64,000 bases of DNA from Hymenobacter terricola (GCF_017921975.2 NZ_JAGEMO020000004.1:310001-374000); one strand, 5' to 3'. Shown: positions 41,615 through 50,376, counted from the first letter of the stretch. Made by a program: numbers and translations. Notes: a model not told the origin generated them from the sequence alone.

Positions 41615-42553
41615 TTATTTCTTCGCATCCACGAAGTTCTGGAAGGCGTAGGCGATGCCGATGGTGAGGCCCTGCGAGAACTGGACGTTGCTGCTCTGGT
41701 CGAAGTCGTAGAGGGCGATGCCGTTGAGGGCGACGTTGACGTACTTGCCCACTTTGGCGGTGAGGCCGACGTCGAGGCGGTGGTCGATTTCCTGAAAGTT
41801 GAGGTGCTCGTAGTTGGCGAAGAGGACGTAGCGGGCCTTGAGGTTGACGGTGGGGCTGAGGTTCTGGTCGTATTCGGCCAGAATTTGGGCGGCCAGGACT
41901 TCGAAGCGGGTGCTGTGGCCGGGGTTCACGCCGTAGGGCGTGTCGCCGAGGGCAGCCACGAAGCGGTCGACGCGATTAACCACGGTGAGGCGCGGGGCGA
42001 AGGGCGCGAGGCGCAGGTGGAAGTAGGGGGCCGGGTGGTATTCGAAGCCGTAGGCGGCGGTGAGGAAGGCGGGGGCGAAAAAACCGGACGTGAGCCGGGC
42101 GCGGTCGTTGCCGGCGGCGTCCTGGTCGTACTTGTAGCCGGGAGCGAACTGGGAGAGCAGGTTGAGGGAGAGAAACATGTCCCAGCGCTCGTTGAGGGCG
42201 CGGCCGTATTTGGTGTCGAGGTACAGCCGGTCCTGCCCCTTGCGGTAGCCGAGGCCCTTGGTTTGGGAAAAGGCGAAGAGGAAATCGGCCTCGTTGTCGA
42301 AGCTGTGGGGGCCGCTTTTGCGGTTGGCCCGGATGTTGGCCAGGGCGTTGAAGCCGATGGTGTTGACGCCGCCGCCGCTCCAGTTGCTGCTCAGCAAAGA
42401 CTCGTTGAGGCCGAGGCCGGTTTTCACGGATTTGCGCCAGAGGGGGTCGGGCGCGGCAGGCGGGGCGGGGGCCGGGGTGATGGCGGGCGTGGTTTGGGCC
42501 AGGGCGGGGGCCGCCAGCAGGGCCGCGAGGGCCGTTCGGACGAGTTGTTTCAT
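41615..42553 (-). CDS. DUF3078 domain-containing outer membrane protein
   Basis: This 312-residue protein belongs to DUF3078, a Bacteroidota family of predicted outer-membrane beta-barrels. It has a signal peptide (MKQLVRTALAALLAAPALAQ), the family motif LNESLLSSNWSGGGVNTIGF, and repeated alternating strands with aromatic ends, finishing in IGIAYAFQNFVDAKK. The ATG at 42553 fits the signal peptide; the frame opens at 42619. Function unknown. A heptad-repeat array follows on the same strand. Confidence 0.88.
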   Translation of the reverse strand: MKQLVRTALAALLAAPALAQTTPAITPAPAPPAAPDPLWRKSVKTGLGLNESLLSSNWSGGGVNTIGFNALANIRANRKSGPHSFDNEADFLFAFSQTKGLGYRKGQDRLYLDTKYGRALNERWDMFLSLNLLSQFAPGYKYDQDAAGNDRARLTSGFFAPAFLTAAYGFEYHPAPYFHLRLAPFAPRLTVVNRVDRFVAALGDTPYGVNPGHSTRFEVLAAQILAEYDQNLSPTVNLKARYVLFANYEHLNFQEIDHRLDVGLTAKVGKYVNVALNGIALYDFDQSSNVQFSQGLTIGIAYAFQNFVDAKK

Positions 42554-42559
42554 GGGTAG

Positions 42560-42960
42560 GGATAAAAGGGCAAACGCACCACTACCGGCTTTCGGGCCGG
42601 CACGCCGGGCACTTTGCACGGCGCCGGCCCCCGCCCCGTGGGGCCGGGTGGCGGCTAAAAATAGTGGTTTTGCATGGGCTGCCGGCTACGGGGGCCCTTG
42701 CGGGGGCGCCGGCGCAGCTGGGTTGCGGCGCCGGCGGCAAGGAATTGATTCGAAGTTTTAGCGGCCAGCCCTTAAGCACCTTATTCTTCACAATAAGGGA
42801 CATACCAAAACATAGCGTGCGGCTAAAAATGAAAATAGCGAATCCAGTGCGGCACTGCCCTCGTAGATGCCCCACGTTTTATCTATATTGCTTGAACCGG
42901 GGCCGCGCCGGGCCCTCGGGCCATCGGGGCCGGGCGCCGGGGGTCGTTGTTTTACGCAAT
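42560..42960. other. GC-rich intergenic region with several palindromes
   Basis: Between the divergent DUF3078 and BLUF genes lie several GC-rich self-complementary stretches, such as GGCGCCGGC blocks near 42610-42640 and 42707-42750 and a CCGGGCGCCGGGGG block near 42930. A clean stem CCTTATT-cttcac-AATAAGG lies at 42779-42798. I see no gene or promoter consensus here. Confidence 0.4.
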
Positions 42961-42971
42961 CGTCGCCGTGT

Positions 42972-43427
42972 ATGAGCTTATATCAACTCATTTACCAAAG
43001 CCAGTCGCTGGTCCCCTTTGAGGCCCGCGAGCTCCAGGCTTTGCTAACTTCTTCAAGGGCCAACAACCAGCAGCTGGGCATTTCGGGCATGCTGCTGTAC
43101 ACGCCCGACGGCCGTTTTTTGCAGGTACTGGAAGGCGACCAACAGGCCGTGCGCACCCTCTACTACCACCACATCCTGGCCGACCCGCGCCACCACAGCT
43201 GCCGGGTGCTGTGCGAAGGCCACTGCCTGCGCCGCAGCTTTGCCGACTGGAGCCTGGCCTACCGCGCGGCCCAGGCCCCCGACCTGCGCACCCTGCTGGG
43301 CTACGTGCCGCCCGATACGCCCGCCCTGCTGGTGCCGCGCCCCCGCACCCGCCCCGAGCTGGTGGAGCTGCTGTTGGAATTTATGAGCAAAGGCGAGGCC
43401 AATTCCTGGCTCGAAGCCCAGCATTAG
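42972..43427 (+). CDS. BLUF domain blue-light photoreceptor
   Basis: This 151-residue protein is a stand-alone BLUF domain, which binds FAD and senses blue light through a hydrogen-bond switch around a Tyr-Gln pair. Evidence: the N-terminal LYQLIYQSQS with the active-site Tyr, the NNQQLGISGMLLYTPDGRFLQV run split as ANNQQLGISGMLLY and GRFLQVLEGD with Asn and Gln flavin contacts, and the C-terminal FADWSLAY Trp region. No effector domain is attached, so it probably acts through a partner. The AddB-like gene lies 95 bp downstream, a link to DNA repair that is only suggestive. Confidence 0.92.
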   Translation: MSLYQLIYQSQSLVPFEARELQALLTSSRANNQQLGISGMLLYTPDGRFLQVLEGDQQAVRTLYYHHILADPRHHSCRVLCEGHCLRRSFADWSLAYRAAQAPDLRTLLGYVPPDTPALLVPRPRTRPELVELLLEFMSKGEANSWLEAQH

Positions 43428-43509
43428 CGGGGCCAGCTCGGGAAACCTTGCCCCCGCAAGCACGGCCGGCCCGCCGCCCCGCGCGGCCGCATTGGCCCGG
43501 CCCGGCTGG

Positions 43510-43517
43510 TATCTTTG
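43510..43517 (+). promoter_or_regulatory. -7 promoter element for the AddB-like gene
   Basis: TATCTTTG lies 5 bp upstream of the ATG at 43523 and supports this start over the long upstream frame inside the BLUF gene. A TTG is present about 17 bp upstream as a possible -33 box. Confidence 0.6.
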
Positions 43518-43522
43518 CCGCA

Positions 43523-46500
43523 ATGCCGACCCAGCCCACTGCCGCTTCCTTTTCTGCCCCGGCCGCGCCGGTTGGGGCGCCCGTTTCGTTTCTGGCCGCC
43601 ACCGCCCGCGAGCTGCTGGACCGCTACGGCTCCGGCCCGCTCGATGAGCTGTCCGACATCGTGGTGGTGGTGCCCACGCGCCGCGCCGTGGTGTATCTGA
43701 AGAACGAGCTGGCCCTGGCCCTGCCGCCGGGCGCCCCGCTGTGGGCCCCGCGCGTGGCCGCCATGGAAGACTACATGGTGGAGCTGGCCGGCGTGCAGGT
43801 CGAAGAGCCCATTGCCCTGCAATTGCTGCTCTACGACATCCTCAAGGGCATTGACACCGGGCTGGATTTCGACCGTTTCGTGGGCTGGGCCGGGCTGCTG
43901 CTGAACGACTTTTCGACCCTCGACCAAAACCTGGCCCCCACCCGCAAGGTGTTCGAATACCTGAGCCAGGCCAAGGCCCTGGAACGCTGGAAGCTCGACG
44001 CCCTGCCCGACAACAGCAAGGCCGCCGCCCACTCCTTCAGCTTCTGGGACCAGCTGGAGCAGGTGTACCACCAGCTGAAAAAGCGGATGCTGGCCACCCG
44101 CCTCGCCTACCCCGGCCTGGCCTACCGCATGGCCGTGGAGCAGCTGGAAAAGCAGCTGGCCGACGTGGCCGCCCCCGCGCCGGCCCGCCACGTTTTCGTG
44201 GGCCTGGGCAATTTGTCGAAGTCGGAGGAGAAACTCATTCGCCTGCTGCTGGCGGCCGGCCGGGCCGAAGTCCGCTTCGATGCCGACCCGTTTTACCTCG
44301 AAAAAAACTCCCCTAACCGCGCCGGCCAGCACCTGCGCCGCTACTTGGAGAAGTGGAACCTGCCGCTCGATAACATGGGCGGCGGCGTGGAATGGCTGCG
44401 CGGCCAGCCCCACCACGTGCGCTACCTGGGCGTGGCCAACCCCAGCATGCAGGGCAAGCTGGCCGGCCAGCTCCTGGCCGAAGCCCGCCAGCGCTACCCC
44501 GACGCCACCGTGGCCGTGGTGCTGCCCGACGAAACCCTGCTCCTGCCCGTGCTGCACGGCCTGCCCCCCGACGAGGTGCCCGACTACAACGTGACCATGG
44601 GCCTGAGCTTCCAGGCCACGCCGCTGTTCAACCTCGTCGATTTGCTGTTTGAAGTGCACCTCACCGGCATCCGCGAGGGCCGCGAGGAAACCGGCTACGG
44701 CGTGCCGCGCTACCACCACCTGGCCGTGACGAAGCTGCTGAGCCACCCCTTCCTGCGCCGCTACCAGCAGTGGCAGGATGCCCAGGCCGACCAGCCCCAG
44801 TACCACGGCATCCTGGACCAGATTTGCCGCGAAATCGTGCGCCTCAACGCCGTGCTCCTGCCGGCCGAAGAGCTGCTGAAGCTCGGCGCGCACCACCCGC
44901 TCATCGCGGCCCTGTTCAACACCTGGGACAATTGCGACGACATCATTGCCGCCTGCTACGCCATCGTCGACCTGCTGCGCCAGGTGTACGCCGCCGAAAT
45001 AGCCGACACCGACCGCGAAACCGGCCTCGGCGCCGAGTACCTGTACCTGTTCTACACCCTGGTCAAGCAGCTCGATTCGGCTTTCGACTGCCGGGTGCAG
45101 CGCCTGTCGGTGCGCTCCTTCCGCCGGTTTCTATACGAGCAGATGGCCCGCACCCGCCTGCCCTTCTCGGGCGAGCCCCTGGCCGATGTGCAGGTAATGG
45201 GCCTGCTCGAAACCCGCGCCCTGGATTTCGACCACCTCATCATCCTCAGCTGCAACGAAGGCGTGCTGCCCGCCCCCAAAAAGCAGCAGTCGCTCTTTCC
45301 CTACGACGTGCTCACCGAGTTCAAGCTGCCCACCTACGCCGACGCCGAGGCCATCACCGCCTACAACTTCTGGCGCCTGCTGCAACGCGCGCAACGCGTC
45401 GATTTGGTACACGTCCTGCCCGGCGCCGAGGGCATGAAAAGTGGCGAGCGCAGCCGCTTCCTGCTGCAACTACAGAACGACTTATTGCCCCAGAACCCGC
45501 AGCTGGTGCTGGAGGATTTAACGGTTTCGGTTGCCGGCCCGGAAATTGAAGTTGGGGTCAATCCCTACAAAGGCGACCTGGTATTAGAGAAAGACCCCGA
45601 AATGCTGGCCGCCCTGCGCGGCGTACTGGAACGCAACATTTCGCCCTCGCGGCTCAACGATTTCCTGGCCTGCTCGCTGCGGTTCTACTTCTCGAAAGTG
45701 GCCCGCTTCCACGAAAACGACGCCGTGGAAGAAACCCTCGAAGCCAGCAGCTTCGGCACCATGGTGCACGAGGCGCTGGAAAACCTCATGCGCCCCTTCC
45801 AGCAGGCCGCCCGCCTCATCACGCCCGCCGACATTCCCGAGCTGGTCCGGCAAGCCCCGGCCGAAGTGCAGAAAGTGCTGCGCCAGGAAGAAACCGAGAA
45901 GCACGCCCGCGCCGACGAAGGCCTGAACCACGTCTACGGCCAGGTGGCCACGCGCCTGGTGGTGCGCCTGCTCGAAAGCTTGGCCGAGCAGCCCGGCATG
46001 CTCCCCCTGCGCCTGTTTGGGCTCGAAGTTGAGGTAGCCGCCACCGTTTTCGTCGATGTGCCCGGCCAGCCCGAACGCCTCGCCGTGCGCCTCGCCGGCT
46101 TCGCCGACCGCGTCGACCAGCTGCCCGACGGCCGCCTGCGGGTGGTCGACTACAAATCGGGTCTCGTGAAGCGCAACGACCTGCAATTGCGCGGCTACAA
46201 AGACCGCCTCAGCCCCGCCGAGGCCATTGAGCGCCTGCTCACCGAGCCTTCCTCCAGCGCCGACAAGGTGCGCCAGCTCTGGCTCTACCGCCTCATGCTG
46301 GCCCACACCGCCAAGCGCGAAACCGCCGAAACCGCCATTCTCTCCCTCCGCAACATCGACGAAGGCCTGCTCTCCGCCGACCTCGGCTTCCTCACCGAAG
46401 ACGGCCAGGATTTCGTGGCCGTCTCCGAGGACTTAGTGCGTAAGATTGTGCTGCGAATGCTGGACCCCACCGAACCCATCCGCAAAACCGACGACTTCAC

Positions 46501-46543
46501 CAAGTGCGAATACTGCCCTTACCAGGGCATTTGCGCACGCTAA
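43523..46543 (+). CDS. AddB-like PD-(D/E)XK nuclease family protein
   Basis: This 1006-residue protein resembles AddB, a partner of AddA in RecBCD-type double-strand break processing. The N-terminal part is a degenerate helicase fold (DIVVVVPTRRAVVYLKNELA). The C-terminal nuclease domain has VVDYKSG (D-x-K) and four Cys that fit the AddB iron-sulfur staple: one in NDFLACSLRFYF and three in CEYCPYQGIC. No addA gene lies nearby, and the next gene is a deaminase. Assignment as AddB is from motif order and length. Confidence 0.88.
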   Translation: MPTQPTAASFSAPAAPVGAPVSFLAATARELLDRYGSGPLDELSDIVVVVPTRRAVVYLKNELALALPPGAPLWAPRVAAMEDYMVELAGVQVEEPIALQLLLYDILKGIDTGLDFDRFVGWAGLLLNDFSTLDQNLAPTRKVFEYLSQAKALERWKLDALPDNSKAAAHSFSFWDQLEQVYHQLKKRMLATRLAYPGLAYRMAVEQLEKQLADVAAPAPARHVFVGLGNLSKSEEKLIRLLLAAGRAEVRFDADPFYLEKNSPNRAGQHLRRYLEKWNLPLDNMGGGVEWLRGQPHHVRYLGVANPSMQGKLAGQLLAEARQRYPDATVAVVLPDETLLLPVLHGLPPDEVPDYNVTMGLSFQATPLFNLVDLLFEVHLTGIREGREETGYGVPRYHHLAVTKLLSHPFLRRYQQWQDAQADQPQYHGILDQICREIVRLNAVLLPAEELLKLGAHHPLIAALFNTWDNCDDIIAACYAIVDLLRQVYAAEIADTDRETGLGAEYLYLFYTLVKQLDSAFDCRVQRLSVRSFRRFLYEQMARTRLPFSGEPLADVQVMGLLETRALDFDHLIILSCNEGVLPAPKKQQSLFPYDVLTEFKLPTYADAEAITAYNFWRLLQRAQRVDLVHVLPGAEGMKSGERSRFLLQLQNDLLPQNPQLVLEDLTVSVAGPEIEVGVNPYKGDLVLEKDPEMLAALRGVLERNISPSRLNDFLACSLRFYFSKVARFHENDAVEETLEASSFGTMVHEALENLMRPFQQAARLITPADIPELVRQAPAEVQKVLRQEETEKHARADEGLNHVYGQVATRLVVRLLESLAEQPGMLPLRLFGLEVEVAATVFVDVPGQPERLAVRLAGFADRVDQLPDGRLRVVDYKSGLVKRNDLQLRGYKDRLSPAEAIERLLTEPSSSADKVRQLWLYRLMLAHTAKRETAETAILSLRNIDEGLLSADLGFLTEDGQDFVAVSEDLVRKIVLRMLDPTEPIRKTDDFTKCEYCPYQGICAR

Positions 46544-46554
46544 CCCCTTCCTAA

Positions 46555-47007
46555 ATGGCTGACCACCCCACCAAAGACGAATTCATGCAAGCCGCCATCG
46601 ACGAAGCCCGCCTGGGCCGCTCGCAGGGCGGCATTCCCATCGGCTCGGTCCTCATCCGCGACGGCAAAATCGTGGGCCAGGGCCACAACAAGCGGGTGCA
46701 GGAAGACAGCGCCATCAAACATGGCGAAATGGACTGCCTCACGAACGCCGGCCGCCAGCGCACCTACCGCGACACCGTCATCTACACCACGCTGATGCCG
46801 TGCTACATGTGCGCCGGCACCATTGTGCAGTTCAAAATCCCGAAGGTCATCGTGGGCGAGTCGCGCACGTTTGGCGAGTCCCGCGCCTTTCTCGAAAGCC
46901 ACGGCGTAGAAGTAGTCGACCTCGACCTGCAGGAGTGCGTCGATATGATGGATGAATTCATCGCCGCCGAGCCCACGCTTTGGAACGAAGATATCATGGA
47001 GCTATAA
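46555..47007 (+). CDS. Cytosine/nucleoside deaminase (yeast FCY1-like)
   Basis: This 150-residue zinc deaminase carries the zinc site in KHGEMDCLTNAGR (H-x-E) and TTLMPCYMCAGTIVQF (PCxxC). The C-terminal part (KVIVGESRTFGES, HGVEVVDLDLQECVDMMDEF, TLWNEDI) follows the layout of yeast cytosine deaminase Fcy1, more than that of bacterial CodA, which belongs to another fold. It probably releases uracil or modified pyrimidines; the substrate is inferred. It follows the AddB-like gene with an 11-bp gap and may be co-transcribed. Confidence 0.88.
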   Translation: MADHPTKDEFMQAAIDEARLGRSQGGIPIGSVLIRDGKIVGQGHNKRVQEDSAIKHGEMDCLTNAGRQRTYRDTVIYTTLMPCYMCAGTIVQFKIPKVIVGESRTFGESRAFLESHGVEVVDLDLQECVDMMDEFIAAEPTLWNEDIMEL

Positions 47008-47112
47008 AAGGCCGAATTATATACTCATACGGGCCGGTTTAGCCATTTCTGGGCACACCGGGCCATTTCAAAGCAAATTTCAGAAAATTATATTATCTTG
47101 ACAGTAAGCAAG

Positions 47113-47140
47113 GTGAGTAAACACTTACTAATAGTGAGTC
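47113..47140. promoter_or_regulatory. Possible operator-like repeat
   Basis: GTGAGTAAACACTTACT (47113-47129) is an imperfect palindrome, and GTGAGT recurs 21 bp later at 47134. Such a site could bind the TetR regulator encoded at 47706, but nothing else supports this. Confidence 0.25.
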
Positions 47141-47185
47141 ACTACTCAATGCACTTGGGAGTCTGCCACATTACCTTTGCTTCAC

Positions 47186-47380
47186 TACTACGAAACACGT
47201 CACCTGATTTCCTGGTAGTCAAATTCCCACGTTCTGTTAACCAGATGAACTCCCACCCCGTCTGGAAACTTTTGTTGATAATCGGCTAGCCTTCGTTCTA
47301 GAAGCTGCTACTTCCCGATTTTCAACGTATTACAGCCGGCTAAGTCGAACACTATTCGATTTGGCCGGCTGTATTTTTTT
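47186..47380 (+). ncRNA. Candidate small transcript between TACCTTTG and a terminator
   Basis: A TACCTTTG -7 match (47172-47179) lies about 150 bp before a good terminator hairpin: ACAGCCGGC pairs with GCCGGCTGT (47332-47372) and is followed by ATTTTTTT. No open frame with plausible composition lies between them, so a small RNA is possible. The region 47008-47705 is otherwise AT-rich and without a recognisable gene. Confidence 0.3.
47331..47380 (+). terminator. Rho-independent terminator in the deaminase-TetR gap
   Basis: TACAGCCGGC and GCCGGCTGTA pair around a loop that itself contains TCGAA/TTCGA, followed by seven T. It may end the deaminase transcript 330 bp upstream or a separate small transcript. 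Confidence 0.65.
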
Positions 47381-47705
47381 CAAGCGCGGTCACTGGTCGA
47401 AGCACTGGCGGCACCAAACTGCTGGAGCAATGTCCTCCCTAGGTGCTGAGGCACAGGGGGAATAATCGCTGCTTTTTATTCCGGTACCGGGCGCGGCAAA
47501 ACCCGGCGGTGTGATTGGCATGGCACTGCTTGAACAGTTGTTGGACCGAACGCGGCAACCCAGAAGCCCGCAGCGTCGATTCAGCCCACCTGGTTGCTGC
47601 CAATGCCCGCAAATGCCTGCCGCAAGCACTAACTTGCCGGAGCTATTTGCCCCAATACCGGCCAGAAGCGCATTTTTTGGCTACTTAAGTTATCCGATTC
47701 GGCCT

Positions 47706-48227
47706 ATGACCAGTCATTCTAAAATTGAACAATCGGCCTTGCAGCTGTTCGGCGAAAGAGGGTACGACAATACCTCTACCCTGCTGATTTCCCGCAGTGC
47801 CGGCGTGTCCGAGGCCTTGCTTTTCAAGTACTTTATCAGTAAAGAAAAGCTTTTTGAATACCTGATAAAGCAAGGCTTCCGGCGCATCGTGGAAGCCAAC
47901 CGGGGCATTTTGACGGAGAAAAACCCGCGCGTGCTCATTGAAAACGTCATCGACCTGCCCTATAAGCTGGTGCACGACGAGCCGGACTTCTGGAAGGTGC
48001 AGGACAAGGAGTTTAACAAGCCGCTGGTGCAAAAATATTTTCAGCGCTTCATGAGCCCGATTGATAGTTTGCTGAAGCAGGCCTTTGTCGACCTCGGGGA
48101 GGAAAACCCATCCATGAAAACCCTGGAGCTGCTGCTGCTCATCCAAAGCCTGTGGCGCAACCTGCTGTACGAGCACGACGACAACCTGCTCCACATCGGT
48201 CACTACCTGAAGCAGACTTACAGCTAG
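47706..48227 (+). CDS. TetR/AcrR family transcriptional regulator
   Basis: This 173-residue repressor-type protein has the N-terminal TetR helix-turn-helix: SKIEQSALQLFGERGYDNTS followed by ISRSAGVSEALLFKYFISKE. The C-terminal ligand domain is helical and has no recognised motif. The start at 47706 follows from the domain; the frame is open from 47511. The ClC channel gene follows 235 bp downstream, with a perfect palindrome in between that could be its operator. Confidence 0.9.
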   Translation: MTSHSKIEQSALQLFGERGYDNTSTLLISRSAGVSEALLFKYFISKEKLFEYLIKQGFRRIVEANRGILTEKNPRVLIENVIDLPYKLVHDEPDFWKVQDKEFNKPLVQKYFQRFMSPIDSLLKQAFVDLGEENPSMKTLELLLLIQSLWRNLLYEHDDNLLHIGHYLKQTYS

Positions 48228-48338
48228 CGCAAAGTAGGCTGGGCGCCTGGCAGCCCGCCCCGAAACCGGGTGTTACGGCCACCAGTTGGCCTGGCCTGGC
48301 AGGAGGGGCAAAATTTATTTAGCGTCTGGCTTGCAGTA

Positions 48339-48364
48339 CCTTGCCGTTGATATCAACGGCAAGG
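48339..48364. promoter_or_regulatory. Perfect 26-bp palindrome upstream of the ClC gene
   Basis: The sequence CCTTGCCGTTGAT is followed directly by its exact reverse complement ATCAACGGCAAGG. GCTTG and CAAGC extend the symmetry outward (48329-48369). It lies between the TetR and ClC genes. The exact symmetry with no loop suits a dimeric regulator better than a terminator, and no T-run follows. Confidence 0.5.
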
Positions 48365-48461
48365 CAAGCACCAAAGAATGCATGAGCAGCGGCTGTTCAC
48401 CGGTATTACATCTGCCGGCCCCAATTTTACGTTGGTAATGTGCTAACTACCGCGTCTGCTC

Positions 48462-50249
48462 ATGTCTCACCACGCCGTCCACCGCTTGCTGCGTCCCCTG
48501 CTGGTCTGGCGGGCGCGCCACATCAGCGAGCGGATGTACATGCTGCTTCTGAGCGTGCTGGTAGGCGCCGCGGCGGGTTTGGCGGCGGTATTGCTCAAAA
48601 CGTCCGTGCACTGGGGCCAGGAGATGCTGCGCATGGGGATTTCGGAGCCCAACCGGGTATTTGCGCTGTCGCTGTACCCGGTGATTGGCATCACGCTCAC
48701 GGTGCTTTTCACCAAGCTTTTTCTGGGTGGGCAGCTGGGCCGGGGCATTGCGCCCATCATCTACAACACGGCCCGCGAAGCCAGCGTGGTGCCGCGTTCC
48801 AAGCTGTATTCGCAGCTGATTACGGCATTTCTCACGGTCACCTTTGGCGGGTCGGCGGGCACTGAGGCCCCAATTTCAGTGACGGGCGCGGCCCTGGGCT
48901 CCAATGCCGGCCGGGTGCTGCGGCTCGACCGGCGGCGCCGGCGCCTGCTCACGGGCTGCGGGGCGGCGGCGGGCGTGGCGGCCATCTTCAACTCGCCCAT
49001 CGCAGGGGTGCTGTTCGCCGTCGAAACCATCCTGATGGAGCTGCCGGCGCAGTATTTCATTCCCTTGCTGATATCGTCAGCCACGGCTACGGTGGTGTCG
49101 AAAGCCTTGTACGAGGGCCAGCCGTTCGTGCTCATCACCACCAGCTGGCCCGTCGATGCAGTGCCTTTTTATATCCTGCTGGGTCTGTTCACGGCCTTTT
49201 TCTCCGTGTATATGATTCGGACCTATCATTGGTTCGACCATTATTTTGAGCGTTGGCCGGGGCTAAACTGGCGCAAGGTGCTCATTGGTGGCGCCGGGCT
49301 GGGGGGGCTGATATTCCTGTTTCCGACCCTGTATGGCGAGGGCTACAACACCGTGCAGCTGCTGCTGGGCGGCCACGCCGAGCGAATTACCGACGGCAGT
49401 ATTTTCTCCGTTTATCAGGATAATAACCCGTGGCTTCTGCTGGTGCTGGTGCTGTTTAGCATGATGCTGAAGGTGGTGGCCACCAGCATTACGGTGGGCA
49501 GTGGCGGCAACGGCGGCATGTTTGGCTCGTCGCTGTTTGCGGGGGCGCTGGCGGGTTTTTTCTTCGCCCGGCTGATTAATCTGAGCGGGCTGATTCATAT
49601 TCCGGAGGTGCATTTTGTGGTGTTGGGCATGGCTGGCACGCTGGCCGGCGTCATTCACGCACCGCTCACGGCCATTTTCCTCATTGCCGAAATCACGGGT
49701 GGCTACGCCTTGTTCGTGCCGCTGATGGTGGTAAGCAGCTCGTCGTACCTCATTACCAAGTACTTTGAGCCTTACTCCGTGTACACCCGCAAGCTCACGC
49801 TGAAAGGCGTGGACGTGTACGCCAATCGTGACCGGGGCCTGCTGGCCCAGCTTGACCCGCGCAAACTGCTCGAAACCGATTTCATTCCGGTGCGGCCCAA
49901 CACGACGCTCGGCGAATTGGTCGATATTTTTCGGCACTCCTCGCGCAACCTCTTTCCGGTGGTGGCGGCCGGCGGGCGGCTGCTGGGCGTGGTCACCCTC
50001 GATTCGGTGCGCGACGCCCTGTTCGATGATGCCCATTATGCCACCACCAGCGTGCGCGAGCTCATGAAGCCCGCGCCCGCCGTGGTGGGCCCGGCCGATG
50101 ATTTGGAGCACACCCTCACCTTGCTCGACCGCCACGGCGCCTGGGCCCTGCCCGTGTGCGAGGAAGACGGCCGCTACCTGGGCTTCATCCTCAAATCGGC
50201 CATTCTGGCCCGGTACCGATATCAGCTCATTCAGGAAAGCGAGGCGTGA
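48462..50249 (+). CDS. ClC-type chloride channel/antiporter with CBS domains
   Basis: This 595-residue protein is a ClC family anion transporter with two C-terminal CBS domains. The selectivity signature GGSAGTEAPISVTGAALGS includes the gating Glu, and TVGSGGNGGMFGSSLFAGALAG and HAPLTAIFLIAEITGGY follow in the expected order. The CBS pair covers about residues 455-590 (FIPVRPNTTLGELVDIF, VRELMKPAPAVVGPADDLEH). Such proteins move chloride or fluoride and protons. A heptamer hairpin follows the stop codon. Confidence 0.93.
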   Translation: MSHHAVHRLLRPLLVWRARHISERMYMLLLSVLVGAAAGLAAVLLKTSVHWGQEMLRMGISEPNRVFALSLYPVIGITLTVLFTKLFLGGQLGRGIAPIIYNTAREASVVPRSKLYSQLITAFLTVTFGGSAGTEAPISVTGAALGSNAGRVLRLDRRRRRLLTGCGAAAGVAAIFNSPIAGVLFAVETILMELPAQYFIPLLISSATATVVSKALYEGQPFVLITTSWPVDAVPFYILLGLFTAFFSVYMIRTYHWFDHYFERWPGLNWRKVLIGGAGLGGLIFLFPTLYGEGYNTVQLLLGGHAERITDGSIFSVYQDNNPWLLLVLVLFSMMLKVVATSITVGSGGNGGMFGSSLFAGALAGFFFARLINLSGLIHIPEVHFVVLGMAGTLAGVIHAPLTAIFLIAEITGGYALFVPLMVVSSSSYLITKYFEPYSVYTRKLTLKGVDVYANRDRGLLAQLDPRKLLETDFIPVRPNTTLGELVDIFRHSSRNLFPVVAAGGRLLGVVTLDSVRDALFDDAHYATTSVRELMKPAPAVVGPADDLEHTLTLLDRHGAWALPVCEEDGRYLGFILKSAILARYRYQLIQESEA

Positions 50250-50253
50250 TTTC

Positions 50254-50376
50254 AGTGAGCAGTTAACAATGAGTAGTGAGCAGTCTGCACGCCGCTTCGG
50301 TATGGGGCAGTTTACTTTGTGGATTGCGAACTGCTGATTATTCATTACTAACTGCTCACCGTTAATTGTTAACTGT
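50254..50376. repeat. Heptamer-phased hairpin before the flavoprotein gene
   Basis: The left arm is AGTGAGC, AGTTAAC, AATGAGT, AGTGAGC, AGTCTGC (50254-50288). The right arm is GAACTGC, TGATTAT, TCATTAC, TAACTGC, TCACCGT, TAATTGT, TAACTGT (50328-50376). The start codon of the next gene lies inside the right arm. Confidence 0.8.

Noticed and set aside
38600..42550. Integron or prophage
   Set aside because: No integrase, attC-like structure, or phage gene is present; only repeats of the host gene end are seen.
43424..44896. Minus-strand open frame opposite the AddB-like gene
   Set aside because: Composition rich in Gln, His, Val and Gly, no motif, and the plus strand carries clear AddB motifs.
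47098..47289. 63-codon plus-strand frame in the AT-rich gap
   Set aside because: No motif, start overlaps the operator-like repeat, composition unlike coding DNA of the region.
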